Origin: Vesta saturnalis
Lineage: Eukaryota > Arthropoda > Insecta > Coleoptera > Lampyridae
Direction: 5' to 3'
NCBI GenBank assembly: GCA_036346205.1
Contig: JARFJB010000531.1
Location: 110,001 to 174,000, forward strand
DNA length: 64,000 nucleotides
Both the position numbers and the translations under genes were made by a program. The stretch's first letter is position 1. Every line of letters begins with the position of its first letter. Of this stretch, positions 34,151-44,295 are shown piece by piece. Below the pieces are notes generated by a model, which saw only the letters and a list, made by a program, of their open reading frames with translations, made no database searches and was not told the origin of the DNA.

Positions 34151-36205
34151 CATTACCCCGTCCACTTTAGTATAAACGGAAATAATGTTTTATTATAAAT
34201 ACTTTTTCCTCATTTGTAAGAACCATTTCCAGGACGATTTTCACACGAGCGTAATATCATTATAACACCTAATGACAAACAAGACAAACATAACAGACAG
34301 ACATCACTCAAGCCATTCCATGGCCCTTCATATTTCGGTACTGTTTATTTTGGCGAATACCGTATTTTAAAAGATAGCACTAAAAATGATATCGTAATAT
34401 TACGGATTGTTACTTATAGAGTAACTAGTTTTTCTTGTCATCTATTACTGGTAAGTGGAAATATGTATTATCAAACCCTTATACGCGCTAAATGTTAATG
34501 TTAATTGATAAAAATATTTCTTTTAATGTGGGTAATAACTGTTCTAGGAAATTAATGTTGATACTACAAAACAGATATCTATATTGTTATCTTCAATTAT
34601 CTTTAACGACGGTCACGTTATTAGGGTAGACCATTTGGCGAATTTCTTAAATCAATAATTGGGAAATGAAAAAAATTGAAGCAAATACTTTTACATTCCT
34701 TGCGAATCGTATTTTACTTGTTTTTGTTATATATGTATATGAATGAAATAATTAAGATAATGGGTACGTAAACATTCTAATTAATTGTTCAATTAAAAAA
34801 AATAAATATGACTCTCACTTTAAATATTAATACAGCGGTGTCACAGAAGTAATGAACTGCGGGTATGATACATTAATCATAAGGAGGGTTAAATAATGTT
34901 TTAAAGAAATACGTACGTATGAATAATTGTAATACGTAACTTAATTTTAAGGATATGATTTTGTTTAAAAATTAAAATAAAATCTCTTACACAATAAAAT
35001 TCTTGTAAGGTTGTTTTTGGTTAAACGTATGAAAAATGTTATGAAGCTCATTAAATTAAAGAGTCTTAGATAAAACACAATAAAAAATTACACTTATTAA
35101 AATTAAATCTTGAATCTTTATTTTTTAATTGTAATCACCTTATTATCTTTATTTCCATACGCTTAAGTTAGAGATGCACATAATAATATATGATTTTTCT
35201 AACACTATTATCTAACGTTGTTAAACGGTGTACTTGAATGCCTTTGTTAAATTCCTGGTTTTTATTAGGGTTTGGGTTTTTGTAGTGGCATTTAAAATGG
35301 TCTACATAGTGGCACGTCTATCTAACGTTTTTAAATTATGGCAACAAAGTTAATAACATACTGCCTTATAATAATAAATGCCTTTATTTCCTTACATAAC
35401 ACAATATAACGATCAATAACGTAAAAGATAAAAAATACCGAAGACGTAGTAAGGAAAACCCTTGACGAGATTCGGCAGAGTAGACAAAATATTTCTACAT
35501 GCTGGTCCACGACGCAGTAAATCTTACCAAAAACTTAAATTATCTTTTATAAATCACTAAGAATATATGAACAACCAAAAAAGTTAACAAACATAAATTA
35601 ATAAAATCACAAAATAAAACTATAATTGGATGTCACAAATTATTCTAAGCAAAATTTAATAAAATATGTTTATATCTTAATTTAAAGAGGTCCAATGAGT
35701 ACGATTTAAGAGGCAAAGGGATACTGTTATAACTCATAGCAATTTGGTAACTAAACAATCTTTGAAAAAATGAAGTTCTATGTTTAATTATAGACAAACT
35801 TCCGTAAATCTCACATTAATGTTGTGTACATCTGTACGGTATGTTATTTTATATTACCAGGTGTACAACTAAGGAAGGCGGACGGCCATAACTCAGAAAC
35901 TATTTGAGATTGAACAGTGAAATAAAATAATAAATGTGGCCAAGAGAAAATGCCGAATTATTTTAAAATCGTGTAACTTCGAAACGGGTTATTTGAATTT
36001 GTCAAGATTCTTAAAAAATTCAAATGATAACACATGTTTTTTTTACTACTATTGGAAAGAAAATTAATATGGCAGTGTTTAAAAAAAATTACGCCATAGC
36101 TCTTATATAATCAAAGATATAGTCAGAAATGTAGTAATATAACAAGCAATTTGAGGTACAAACAAATCGTATGCTTAAAATTAATAAGTAGGATATGGAA
36201 ACTCG
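34151..36205. other. AT-rich spacer; possible divergent Penelope-like tail at 35,255-35,345
   Basis: No gene seen. The - strand at 35,345-35,255 has AAAACGTTAGATAGA, then AAATGCCACTACAAAAACCC. These echo GAAACGTTTAGAT and AAATACACCACTAAAAAACCC of the Penelope-like copies in order and spacing, so this may be an older relative. Weak similarity only. Confidence 0.35.
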
Positions 36206-36645
36206 AGATAGCCGTTACACGTTGCACCTATTCGTTTAGAGGATAGAAAAACAATTAACGCGGATTGGTATGCAACAATTTGTTTACCAGAAGTCATTGA
36301 TGAAATTAGAGGAAACAAACAAAAACGTCGCATTATTCTCCATCATGAATACATACATTGTAGTTGATTATTGAAGGAGAAAAGCATCGAATTAATGTGT
36401 CATTTTCCGTATTAACCAGATTCATCGTACAATGACCTTTTTTTGGTTACTGAATATGAAACAAAAAATGCATGGACTGGAATTTTTATCACCTCAAGAA
36501 GCTGTTGAGGTCTTTGTAAATTATGTTTCGGAGATACCAACTTTAGAGTGGAAAAAATGTTTAAGAATTGGTTTGAACGTATACTCAGTTGTATAACACT
36601 TAAAGGCGTATACATATATTGAAAAGCAATGAAACAGATTGTACC
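36206..36645 (+). pseudogene. mariner (DD34D-type) transposase C-terminal half, decayed
   Basis: An uninterrupted run from about 36,218 reads RLEDRKTINADWYATICLPE and then RGNKQKRRIILHHEYIHCS. This is the mariner segment leading to the second catalytic position, where the usual HHDNA is changed to HHEYI. After a stop, PDSSYNDLFL retains the third aspartate region. LSPQEAVEVFVNYVSEIP and EWKKC, then FKNWFERILSCITLKGVYI after a shift, complete the C-terminus. It is a remnant of a mariner distinct from the DUF4817 group. The antisense open frame at 36,412-36,696 is a shadow. Confidence 0.78.
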
Positions 36646-37114
36646 CAAACGTTTTTTTTGTGTTTTTGTGTTGGCGAGAGGTTCTTTTTGTTTCAATAAA
36701 TATAGTAATTGAATTTTCGTATTTTTTGTCTCTTTACACTTGTTCTTTTACGTTTAAGTTTTCTTGGAAAAGGGATTCTAAAGCAATAAATTTCATTTGA
36801 ATAAATTACATTTATTCTGTTTTAAAATTATAATCTTGTTTATAAGCACTCAAGCGCTCAGATTGCTAAGCAACAATTGCACTAATTATTCAAACAAGCT
36901 TCGCTATCGAACATTTATTAACGTTAAAGAAAATCATACATTACAATTTATAGAAATTAAAAGTACACAGTGTTCCTAACAACATCAATATAGCCATAAT
37001 CTCCTAATTATGCCCTTCATGTATTATTATGTACTATTAACTGTGTGGAGTAATAAATACGTTTTTGATGGATTTAAGTAATGAAGTTGATTACTTATTG
37101 ATTTATTTATCACA
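36646..37114. other. AT-rich, no recognisable gene
   Basis: Probable degraded end of the mariner remnant and unique sequence. No domain recognised in the short frame at 36,797-36,979. Confidence 0.4.
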
Positions 37115-37346
<232 letters not shown>

Positions 37347-37728
37347 CGGTCTCCAGAAACTCTACGGACAAACTTTGCGTAGTGATTCTAAACCCAAAAA
37401 TAAGAAAAAAAGTTCATATAAACCCAGGTCCGAAAACGCTTCGTTTAGGACCTACAGGGTGTGAAACAATTTTATTTTCCTCGGTTTTATGGCGATATTT
37501 TGCGAACAAATTTGAATATGGTCCTGAAATTTGGAGTACGGGGGTTTTTGTGGTCGAGAAACTTAAATATTTTATTGATTTTGATGCTGCCTGCAGAGGG
37601 CGCCATCTACAGTGGTATGCTAAAAGTTAATTAGCCTTAACTTTTTTACTACCCGGTATATTGACGTTTCGTTTGAACTAGTTTGTTCCCTTTTCAGGTC
37701 TAAGCAAGAAAGGTATACTTGGTCGATG
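37347..37728 (+). mobile_element. Element G (left part), mariner-type inverted-repeat element split by the Polinton
   Basis: From CGGTCTCCAGAAACTC this segment is the inverted counterpart of 53,937-54,164. Shared landmarks are AAACTTTGC, TAGTGATTCTA, TTCATATAAACCCAGGT, CGCTTCGTTTAGGACC and GGTATACTTGGTCGATG. It has about 150 bp (37,485-37,645) that the right arm lacks. At 37,723-37,728 TCGATG is the left copy of the Polinton's target duplication. The frame at 37,208-37,630 is not a gene. Confidence 0.78.
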
Positions 37729-38219
37729 AGTAGTAATACAATCGCACTTCTGATCCACTTTTGTCACTAGATTTGTCACCAGATATAGAAAAAGTCACCA
37801 GAAAAGTCACTGGATTTCTAGGTTGGTAACATTGCCTATTTCAAGGGGTGCTAAGTGAAGGCCACGTTGTTGGTAACGGTCATGTTGAAGGGCAACCCTG
37901 CTAAGGCCACGTGTTAGGTTGGTAACCCTGCTAAGTCAAGGTCAAAGGTAAAAATAGAAGTTGCAAGGTAATCAAAAATAGTATTCAAGGTCGAAGACTT
38001 ACGGTGGTGTCATATTTCTTAGAAATATAAAAAGGTGAAAAGCTAAAAAATAGAAATTGCAATGTAATCATAAATGTAAGAATATAATTTTCAAGGTCAA
38101 ACTTTTTAGCGGGAAATATAAATTTTTGGAGCTGATCATCATATTATATTTCTAGTCAAGGTCAAAAGTAGGTATTTAACAAGTTTAAGCATGTTGTAAT
38201 ATGTAGGACGCATATTTCT

Positions 38220-38257
38220 TATATAAATTGCAGCGAGCTGTATGTTGAGATCAGTCT
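38220..38257 (+). promoter_or_regulatory. TATA box plus TCAGT initiator in left TIR
   Basis: TATATAAA at 38,220-38,227 is followed 31-33 bp later by TCAGT at 38,251-38,255. That is the classic arthropod core-promoter spacing, 20-25 bp before the ATG at 38,278. The same arrangement is mirrored in the right repeat at 53,139-53,104. Confidence 0.65.
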
Positions 38258-38277
38258 GCAGCACGTAATTGTTAAAT

Positions 38278-38574
38278 ATGGAATTAACAGGGTTAAATCA
38301 AAGCACCTATTGCAAACCCTTTAAAAATGCGTGCGAGCTCGATATATCGAGAAAGTATAAAGTAACGAATATGGATATAATTAATACTAAGTATGGTGAA
38401 CGTATAGTGATAGAAACGGGTGATTTTAAATGTGTATTGCCGGAACGCTTTTATGTGTATTTCAAAAAAGAAACACGAATTGAAGAATTTAAAACACTCC
38501 TAAACACGAAGGATGTGTTTATAAGTAGTTTGGGTGCAGTTGGCAAAACAACAAACATAACATTTTCTTTTTAA
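38278..38574 (+). CDS. TIR-borne small protein, left copy (OB-fold-like, function unknown)
   Basis: An intact frame of 98 codons from the ATG behind the TATA/TCAGT promoter. It contains YKVTNMDIINTKYGERIVIE, then FKCVLPERFYVYF. The pattern of strand, NTKYGER turn and CVLPERF strand resembles small predicted single-stranded-DNA-binding-like proteins I recall from mobile elements, but I cannot prove the fold. A nearly identical copy lies in the right repeat (one added Glu, one Lys/Asn change). Because it sits in the repeat, both ends of the element express it, perhaps early. Upstream TTG codons could extend it by three residues, but ATG is preferred. Confidence 0.6.
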   Translation: MELTGLNQSTYCKPFKNACELDISRKYKVTNMDIINTKYGERIVIETGDFKCVLPERFYVYFKKETRIEEFKTLLNTKDVFISSLGAVGKTTNITFSF

Positions 38575-38603
38575 TAGTAGCACCCCCACCATATGTAAAA
38601 TGA

Positions 38604-38752
38604 GAGAGAATTCAGTGGTGGTGATGATGACATTTATAAAGATATTGATGATGTTATAAATGCTAAGTATAATATTAACTCACATAACACTGTATGTTTA
38701 ATGGAAATTTTGTATTATCGTCCTGCTTATCTAATGTATAGCATTTACTGAA
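38604..38752 (+). pseudogene. C-terminal remnant of the second TIR gene (left copy)
   Basis: The frame GDDDIYKDIDDVINAKYNIN to the stop at 38,750 equals the last 50 or so codons of the gene at 51,749-52,691. The rest has been deleted from the left repeat. It has no start codon. Confidence 0.75.
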
Positions 38753-38791
38753 TAAAAGAAAATAACTATGATTTGTTTTTCTCAATTTAGG

Positions 38792-38799
38792 TATAAATA
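38792..38799 (+). promoter_or_regulatory. TATA box upstream of capsid gene
   Basis: TATAAATA lies 34 bp before the ATG at 38,826, so transcription starting about 30 bp downstream would give an almost leaderless message. The box is within the inverted repeat, so it is mirrored at 51,713-51,706. Confidence 0.5.
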
Positions 38800-38825
38800 C
38801 CCCCTTCTATCCATCCATGTAAACA

Positions 38826-39638
38826 ATGCTAGTTAAGAAGCGAAAGAGTGTAGGAAAATCTTTTACAGTATGCATACCATTGAACCACATATTTGGAATA
38901 ATGGAGGATTATCGTCAGGTAATCGTGAATATGCGCCAAGAGTTGGTTTTAATTCGATCTAGAAGCGATACAAACTGTTACTATGGTGAAGTTGATGCCA
39001 CAATAACCTTAAATAAAATTCAATGGAAAGTACCGCACTTAACACTTAACGATGCTGCGAAACTTAACTTGTTTCAAGGAATCAATAAAATTCTATTATT
39101 ACTGTTCCATTTCGACAATGGGAGTTGTATGAATTGCCTGCTTTAAAACAAGCAACCTCAGACATATGGCCAATAAAAACATCAACGCAACTGGAAAAAC
39201 CACGTTGGATAATTGTTGCATTCCAACAAGGTAAAAGGTATACAAGGTCAGCAAGGGCCGGAAATTTTGATCACATTAACATCAGAAATCTTAAAGTACA
39301 TCTGAATTCTGAGTATTATCCATATGAAGCAATGCATTTGAACTTCAGTGCTAACCAATATATACCTGCCTATCGCAATTTTTTGAAATTTCGATGTGAT
39401 TACTATGATGCATTATTCAACTATTCCGAATTCAAATCATGTCCAGTATTTGTAATGGACTGCTCTAAACAAAATGAATCCTTAAAAAACTCAACAGTGG
39501 ACATCAAATTGGAAATGGAATCTCTAACACCTTTCGATAATGGAATCGTTGTATATGGTCTTATTCTCCATGATGCTATTGTACAGTACAGTCCACTCAC
39601 CGGAGAAGTGAAAAATTATAATTATTATTGTAATATAG

Positions 39639-39643
<5 letters not shown>
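38826..39643 (+). pseudogene. Polinton major capsid protein (double-jelly-roll), C-terminal part, one frameshift
   Basis: Frames 38,826-39,146 and 39,125-39,643 together cover the well-conserved end of insect Polinton double-jelly-roll capsid proteins: IPLNHIFGIMEDYRQVIVNM, QELVLIRSRSDTN, IWPIKTSTQLEKPRWIIVAF, LNSEYYPYEAMHLNFSANQY, FVMDCSKQNESLKN and GLILHDAIVQYSPLTGEV. The shift lies at 39,085-39,125. The protein would build the icosahedral capsid shell. Its first six codons lie in the terminal repeat and the N-terminal jelly-roll portion seems absent, so this is a truncated as well as frameshifted gene. The packaging ATPase follows. Confidence 0.82.
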
Positions 39644-39644
<1 letters not shown>

Positions 39645-39677
<33 letters not shown>

Positions 39678-40394
39678 GATGTTGTAATTATTCGTTTAGT
39701 TTTATTTCATCCATCAAAGATAAAAGTAGTTGCTCAGAAACAAAAACTCCCAATTCAAAATCATGACGTTGACGACGAAAAGTCTATTACTTCAAAACAT
39801 GGTGATTTACTTCCTAATAGTATACGTGGTATTATATGTGGTCCCTCCAATTGCAGTAAAACAAACGCAATGATCAGTCTGCTTACAGAAAAAAATGGTT
39901 TGAAATTTAAACATGTATACGTATACTCTAAGTCATTGAATCAAAACAAGTACAAACTTTTACAGGAAATCTCACTTCCAATGAAGGACATAGGTTACTT
40001 TACCTTCAGCGACAATCAAGATGTGATTGAGCCTAATTGTGCAAAATCAAACTCTATTTTTATCTTCGATGATATCGCTTGTGAAAAGCAAAATAATATA
40101 AGGGCATATTTTTCTATGGGTAGGCATAACGATATTGACTGTTTCTACTTGAGTCAAACTTACAGTAAAATTCCAAAGCAATTAATTCGTGATAATGCGA
40201 ATCTAATTATATTATTTGAGCAAGATGAATTAAACTTAAAACATGCGTATGAGGATCATATAAGTCCCACCATAAGCATGAAATTGTTTCGGGACATGTG
40301 TTCAAAGTGTTGGGTGGATCCATTTGGTTTCATGGTCATAAACAAGGATGCTGAAGTTAATAATGGTCGCTATAGGAAAAGATTTGATGAATAT

Positions 40395-40406
<12 letters not shown>
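39645..40406 (+). CDS. Polinton packaging ATPase (A32/FtsK-like)
   Basis: One open frame runs from an (AT)n tract just after the capsid stop to 40,406. Recognisable start codons are absent before ATG 39,870, which is too late because it lies after the P-loop. Walker A is GPSNCSKT (39,840-39,863), with serine where the second glycine of GxxxxGKT normally sits. Walker B is SIFIFDDIAC (about 40,050-40,080). FSMGRHNDIDCFYLSQTY and IPKQLIRDNANLIILFEQD are typical of Polinton ATPases that pump DNA into capsids. C-terminus RYRKRFDEYIIP is complete. Expansion of the TA repeat probably replaced the original start. It may be inactive given the P-loop change. Confidence 0.85.
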
Positions 40407-41015
<609 letters not shown>

Positions 41016-42126
41016 AATGGACAACAAGGAGAGGATATTAAAGAAAAAATTATTCAGGCTCGTAAAATAATACCGCAGAGGTATAACAGTATTAAGACTA
41101 CTCGCATTGATAATGAAAGAACATTCGAAAATACTTATAAGCCTTTAATAGAACCTCTAACTGAAATAGTAAATAAAATCGATAAAAACACATAAAAGGA
41201 GGAGGTCATTGATGTTAAACCTAAAAACTACCCGTATTCATATTTCCAAGGAAGCATGCTACTATCCCCACTAGCCCGCTAGCTCAAGTTCAACGGACCC
41301 CAGGTCTCACTCCATTAGGTGATTCAAGTAAGGGTGCTACTAGTCCACTAGCTCAGCTTCCGTTTTTCAAAGAAATCCTCCCCAAGTCTTCCATCTTTCT
41401 TAGAAACATCCGTCATGGGAGAGATTAATACTGAGGAGGAAGAAGAAGAACTGTCTAGTATCGCAGATGATTCCCATAATGAACCCATCTCAGAAGAATT
41501 TCTCGAGCAGTACAATGAATTGCCACGTATATATGTTGAACGTATTTTAAAGAATGCTGAAGGTGATATTGATCATACGTATGGAGTCCACTATGATACC
41601 AAAACTGATAAATGGACAATTGGTAATACACCCATCGCAATTAAAGGAGACGATATAATTATTAAAGGTGTCACGTATAAAGGGACTCCTGGATTATATG
41701 ATCTGCTTATTATGAATAAGTCTAGTAAAGTCAACAGATAGAAAAAATATAGAACTATTTTAGAGGCTACGAATGTAGTAAGGCGTGATTATGATGTAAG
41801 TGCACAGATTCGAGGAAGCCGCAGCAAAAAGTATACACAAATAATCAAACCCTTGCTGTCATCATCACCCACCACAACCAAGGGAGGAGGTGGAGCTATG
41901 TTTTTTAAGGAATTAACAAACAGACCCATTGAATATAAATATTGGAATGATATACATGAACTAATTCGTGATCTGGAAGTATTGTGGGCTGAAAAATTAG
42001 CGGGAAACACAGGTGTTTAATATCAATTGTAGAAGAACTATATGAAGATGGATACATTGAAAAACCGAACAACCGCTTTTTAAACAATATAAATGAGAAT
42101 GCATTGATGTCGACATGTCACAACTA
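41016..42126 (+). pseudogene. DUF8207-like Polinton structural protein, broken
   Basis: Frame 41,016-41,194 reads IKEKIIQARKIIPQRYNSIK and YKPLIEPLTEIVNKIDK. After stops, the frame 41,415-41,741 gives an acidic stretch and then YGVHYDTKTDKWTIGN and YKGTPGLYDLLIMN. Beyond the stop at 41,741 it continues with YWNDIHELIRDLEVLWAEKL and, after a shift, SIVEELYEDGYIEKPNN up to 42,126. The order matches a protein found next to capsid and ATPase genes in insect Polintons, which I recall as DUF8207. Its biochemical role is unknown to me, probably virion-related. At least three disruptions. Confidence 0.68.
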
Positions 42127-42128
42127 AA

Positions 42129-42566
42129 ATGCCCCTTGACAAATTTGGACGTTCATATGTCCAGTATCAATTAAAGAAACTAGCTCCTCAGTTTAAACAG
42201 ATTGATGCTAATCAATTTGATATTGAGAATAAGAGACTCAGCAATGTGGCCAATCCCATAGATCCTCAAGATGTCATCACTAGGCAATATTATGTATCAA
42301 CAAGGTTCGATTTGGATGGAAATCGTTTGACACAGTTGGCTGACCCTGAAAAAGATGGTAATGCTATAAATAAAGAATACCTTGATTTCTGTTTACAAGC
42401 AGTTCGGAACACTTTCAAAGGAAACGCCAACGCTTATCTAGCGCTGGAGGAAAAACTACATCAACTTAAAGAAATTGTAGATAAATTGGCACCATGTCCA
42501 AATTACAACTCGTCAACGAATTGCACAAACCTGCACGAAAAAATTTTAAACGAAGGCGAACAATAA
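42129..42566 (+). CDS. Small Polinton protein with fibre-like repeats
   Basis: An intact frame of 145 codons starts two bases after the DUF8207-like stop and overlaps the integrase start. MPLDKFGRSYVQYQLKKL is followed by two similar segments, RLSNVANPIDPQDVITRQYY and RLTQLADPEKDGNAINKEYL. These resemble the L-NV-NP-D--DA--K-YVD units of trimeric viral and phage fibre shafts. The C-terminal third is helical. Position between structural genes suggests a minor virion component such as a spike or attachment protein. The fibre idea rests only on the repeat pattern. Confidence 0.5.
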   Translation: MPLDKFGRSYVQYQLKKLAPQFKQIDANQFDIENKRLSNVANPIDPQDVITRQYYVSTRFDLDGNRLTQLADPEKDGNAINKEYLDFCLQAVRNTFKGNANAYLALEEKLHQLKEIVDKLAPCPNYNSSTNCTNLHEKILNEGEQ

Positions 42567-43377
42567 TTAGAGGTTTTGATGATCTTTGGCAAGCAGATTT
42601 AGCTGAATTTAACACATATGCCAAACAAAATAAGGGTTATAAGTATATATTAGTGGTCATCGACTGTTTTTCGAAATACTTATGGACTAAAGGATTAAAA
42701 ACGAAAACAGGCCATGCAAACAATCTTCGAAAAAGGTCGGAAACCTACCAATTTGCAGACAGATGCAGGAAAAGAATTCTACAATGAGCATTTTACTAAA
42801 CTAATGCATCGTTATGGAGTTAATCATTACTCTACCTATAGCACAAAGAAGGCTGCAATTGCTGAACGTGTTATCAGAACCATTAAAGGTGCTCTATATA
42901 AGTCATTCAGCCTGCAAGGTAAATACAAATGGATTGATACAATTGATACCATAACTATGGATTATAACAATCGTAAGCATAGAACTATTAGAATGAAGCC
43001 CAAAGATGTTGGTAATCATACAAAGCTAGAGGCTTACACTAACAAAAATATTCGATAGGAATCGATATTCTGCGGGTGACATAGTACGAATCAGTAAATT
43101 TAAAAATATTTTCGCCAAAGGATACACACCCAATTGGTCTAGTGAACTATTTAAGATTGTGAAAGTTCGCATTACTAACCCCACTACGTACATGCTGGAA
43201 GACATGAAGGGAAATCCTGTACTGGGAGGGTTTTATGAACATGAATTACAAAAAACAAAGTACCCCGATGTATATCTAGTAGAAAAAGTGCTTCGCTCCA
43301 AGAATAATAAGTTATTCGTAAAATGGTGGGGATTGGATGAAAGATCATGGATCAATAAGGATGATATTGTTTTATAA
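42494..43377 (+). pseudogene. Polinton retroviral-like integrase with chromodomain, two frameshifts
   Basis: Three frames make up one integrase. 42,494-42,700 has LWQADLAEFNTYAKQNKGYK and LVVIDCFSKYLW (first Asp and flanking core). 42,714-43,058 has LQTDAGKEFYNEHF (second Asp) and KAAIAERVIRTIKGALYKSF (catalytic Glu). From about 43,040 the frame gives AGDIVRISKFKNIFAKGY and a chromodomain VYLVEKVLRSKNNKLFVKWW to the stop at 43,377. Shifts lie at about 42,710 and 43,050. Intact versions insert the linear element into host DNA with a 6-bp duplication, and the chromodomain may steer target choice. All catalytic residues are still encoded. Confidence 0.88.
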
Positions 43378-43416
43378 CATTTAACCTGTACTTTGTGAAA
43401 CAAATTACTTATATTA

Positions 43417-43417
43417 G

Positions 43418-43478
<61 letters not shown>
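43417..43478. repeat. (AT)n array between convergent Polinton gene blocks
   Basis: TA dinucleotides between the integrase (+ strand) and the unknown - strand gene. Confidence 0.95.
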
Positions 43479-43481
<3 letters not shown>

Positions 43482-43566
43482 TGTAGAAAAGGATGTAGCT
43501 CTTAGATGAAATAAAACACACACACAAAAATAATAGTATTTTATTTTTTAAATATTACATTTATTT

Positions 43567-44292
43567 TTAAAATTTCATTATCTTATAAAGTGAACCTAAA
43601 GTACTTCTATAATCACTTAAATTACTGGATGGCCATATACCCGAATCTGGCCCACACCTCCATCCCAAGCAGGAATTTGAATTTGTTTCACCTTTATTGA
43701 TGTTGTCTAGTATCCAGTAATAAATTTTGTGATGTTCCTCGTTTTCCCATGGTTGAAACTTATAGTTGATATTTTGTTCTAATAATATTTCAATCAAAAT
43801 ATCGAGGCACTTGTAGTTAGCATAATATGCCGATTTCTCAATACATTCAGTTATAATAAATACAGTGTCCTTGTAAGCAATATTTTCTAACGTAGATTTA
43901 ACATTTGTTGAATCATGAACCCTTAATAAATCATATAGATACATTTTAAGCGGTATGTCACCAAGTACACTCATATCGTCTAAGATCCTATCTACTTTAT
44001 CAAAAGTTAATGAATTGTAGCCTTTATCGGTACACAATTTCATAAAACTTTTAATGGTATCGTCTAATTTAATTTTTTTATCAAATAATGTCCTAATAAT
44101 AATTTCATTTGCACACTTTGAGTTTATAGCACACCAGTAAAAACACTCATCGGGAATAACAATATTTTGTAATATATTCAATATAAATGTATAGTTTTCA
44201 GGAGAGGTCAAAGAACGCTTCAGGTACTTTTTGTAGATTTGATCAGTACTGCACTGCAGCTCTTCCTGCAAGTTGACTTGAAGACTGCTCAT
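43567..44292 (-). CDS. Unknown 241-residue Polinton protein downstream of the polymerase
   Basis: An intact frame whose ATG (44,292) lies three bases after the polymerase stop (44,296), a near-overlap that suggests a shared transcript. The sequence is helical and rich in Leu, Ile and Asn, with loosely repeated segments such as LDDTIKSFMKLCTDKGYNSL and YANYKCLDILIEILLEQNIN, which recall helix-turn-helix solenoids but are too degenerate to name. The C-terminus has CLGWRCG. No signal peptide or membrane span. It is one of the few unbroken genes in this Polinton and I do not recognise its family. Confidence 0.65.
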   Translation of the reverse strand: MSSLQVNLQEELQCSTDQIYKKYLKRSLTSPENYTFILNILQNIVIPDECFYWCAINSKCANEIIIRTLFDKKIKLDDTIKSFMKLCTDKGYNSLTFDKVDRILDDMSVLGDIPLKMYLYDLLRVHDSTNVKSTLENIAYKDTVFIITECIEKSAYYANYKCLDILIEILLEQNINYKFQPWENEEHHKIYYWILDNINKGETNSNSCLGWRCGPDSGIWPSSNLSDYRSTLGSLYKIMKF

Positions 44293-44295
44293 TGT

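Larger units (their letters stand above)
37729..38845 (+). repeat. Polinton left terminal inverted repeat (1.12 kb, with internal deletion)
   Basis: It matches the right repeat from the terminus to about 38,600 and again from 38,604 to 38,845 (CTAGTTAAGAAGCGAAA). The right copy has about 0.86 kb more at the 38,600-38,604 junction, where TGAG microhomology is visible. Short TCAAGGTCAAA-like motifs recur through 37,960-38,170. It contains one small gene and ends within the first codons of the capsid gene. Confidence 0.88.

Noticed and set aside
36412..36696. A 94-codon - strand frame
   Set aside because: Antisense to the mariner transposase remnant, whose protein motifs are clear on the + strand.
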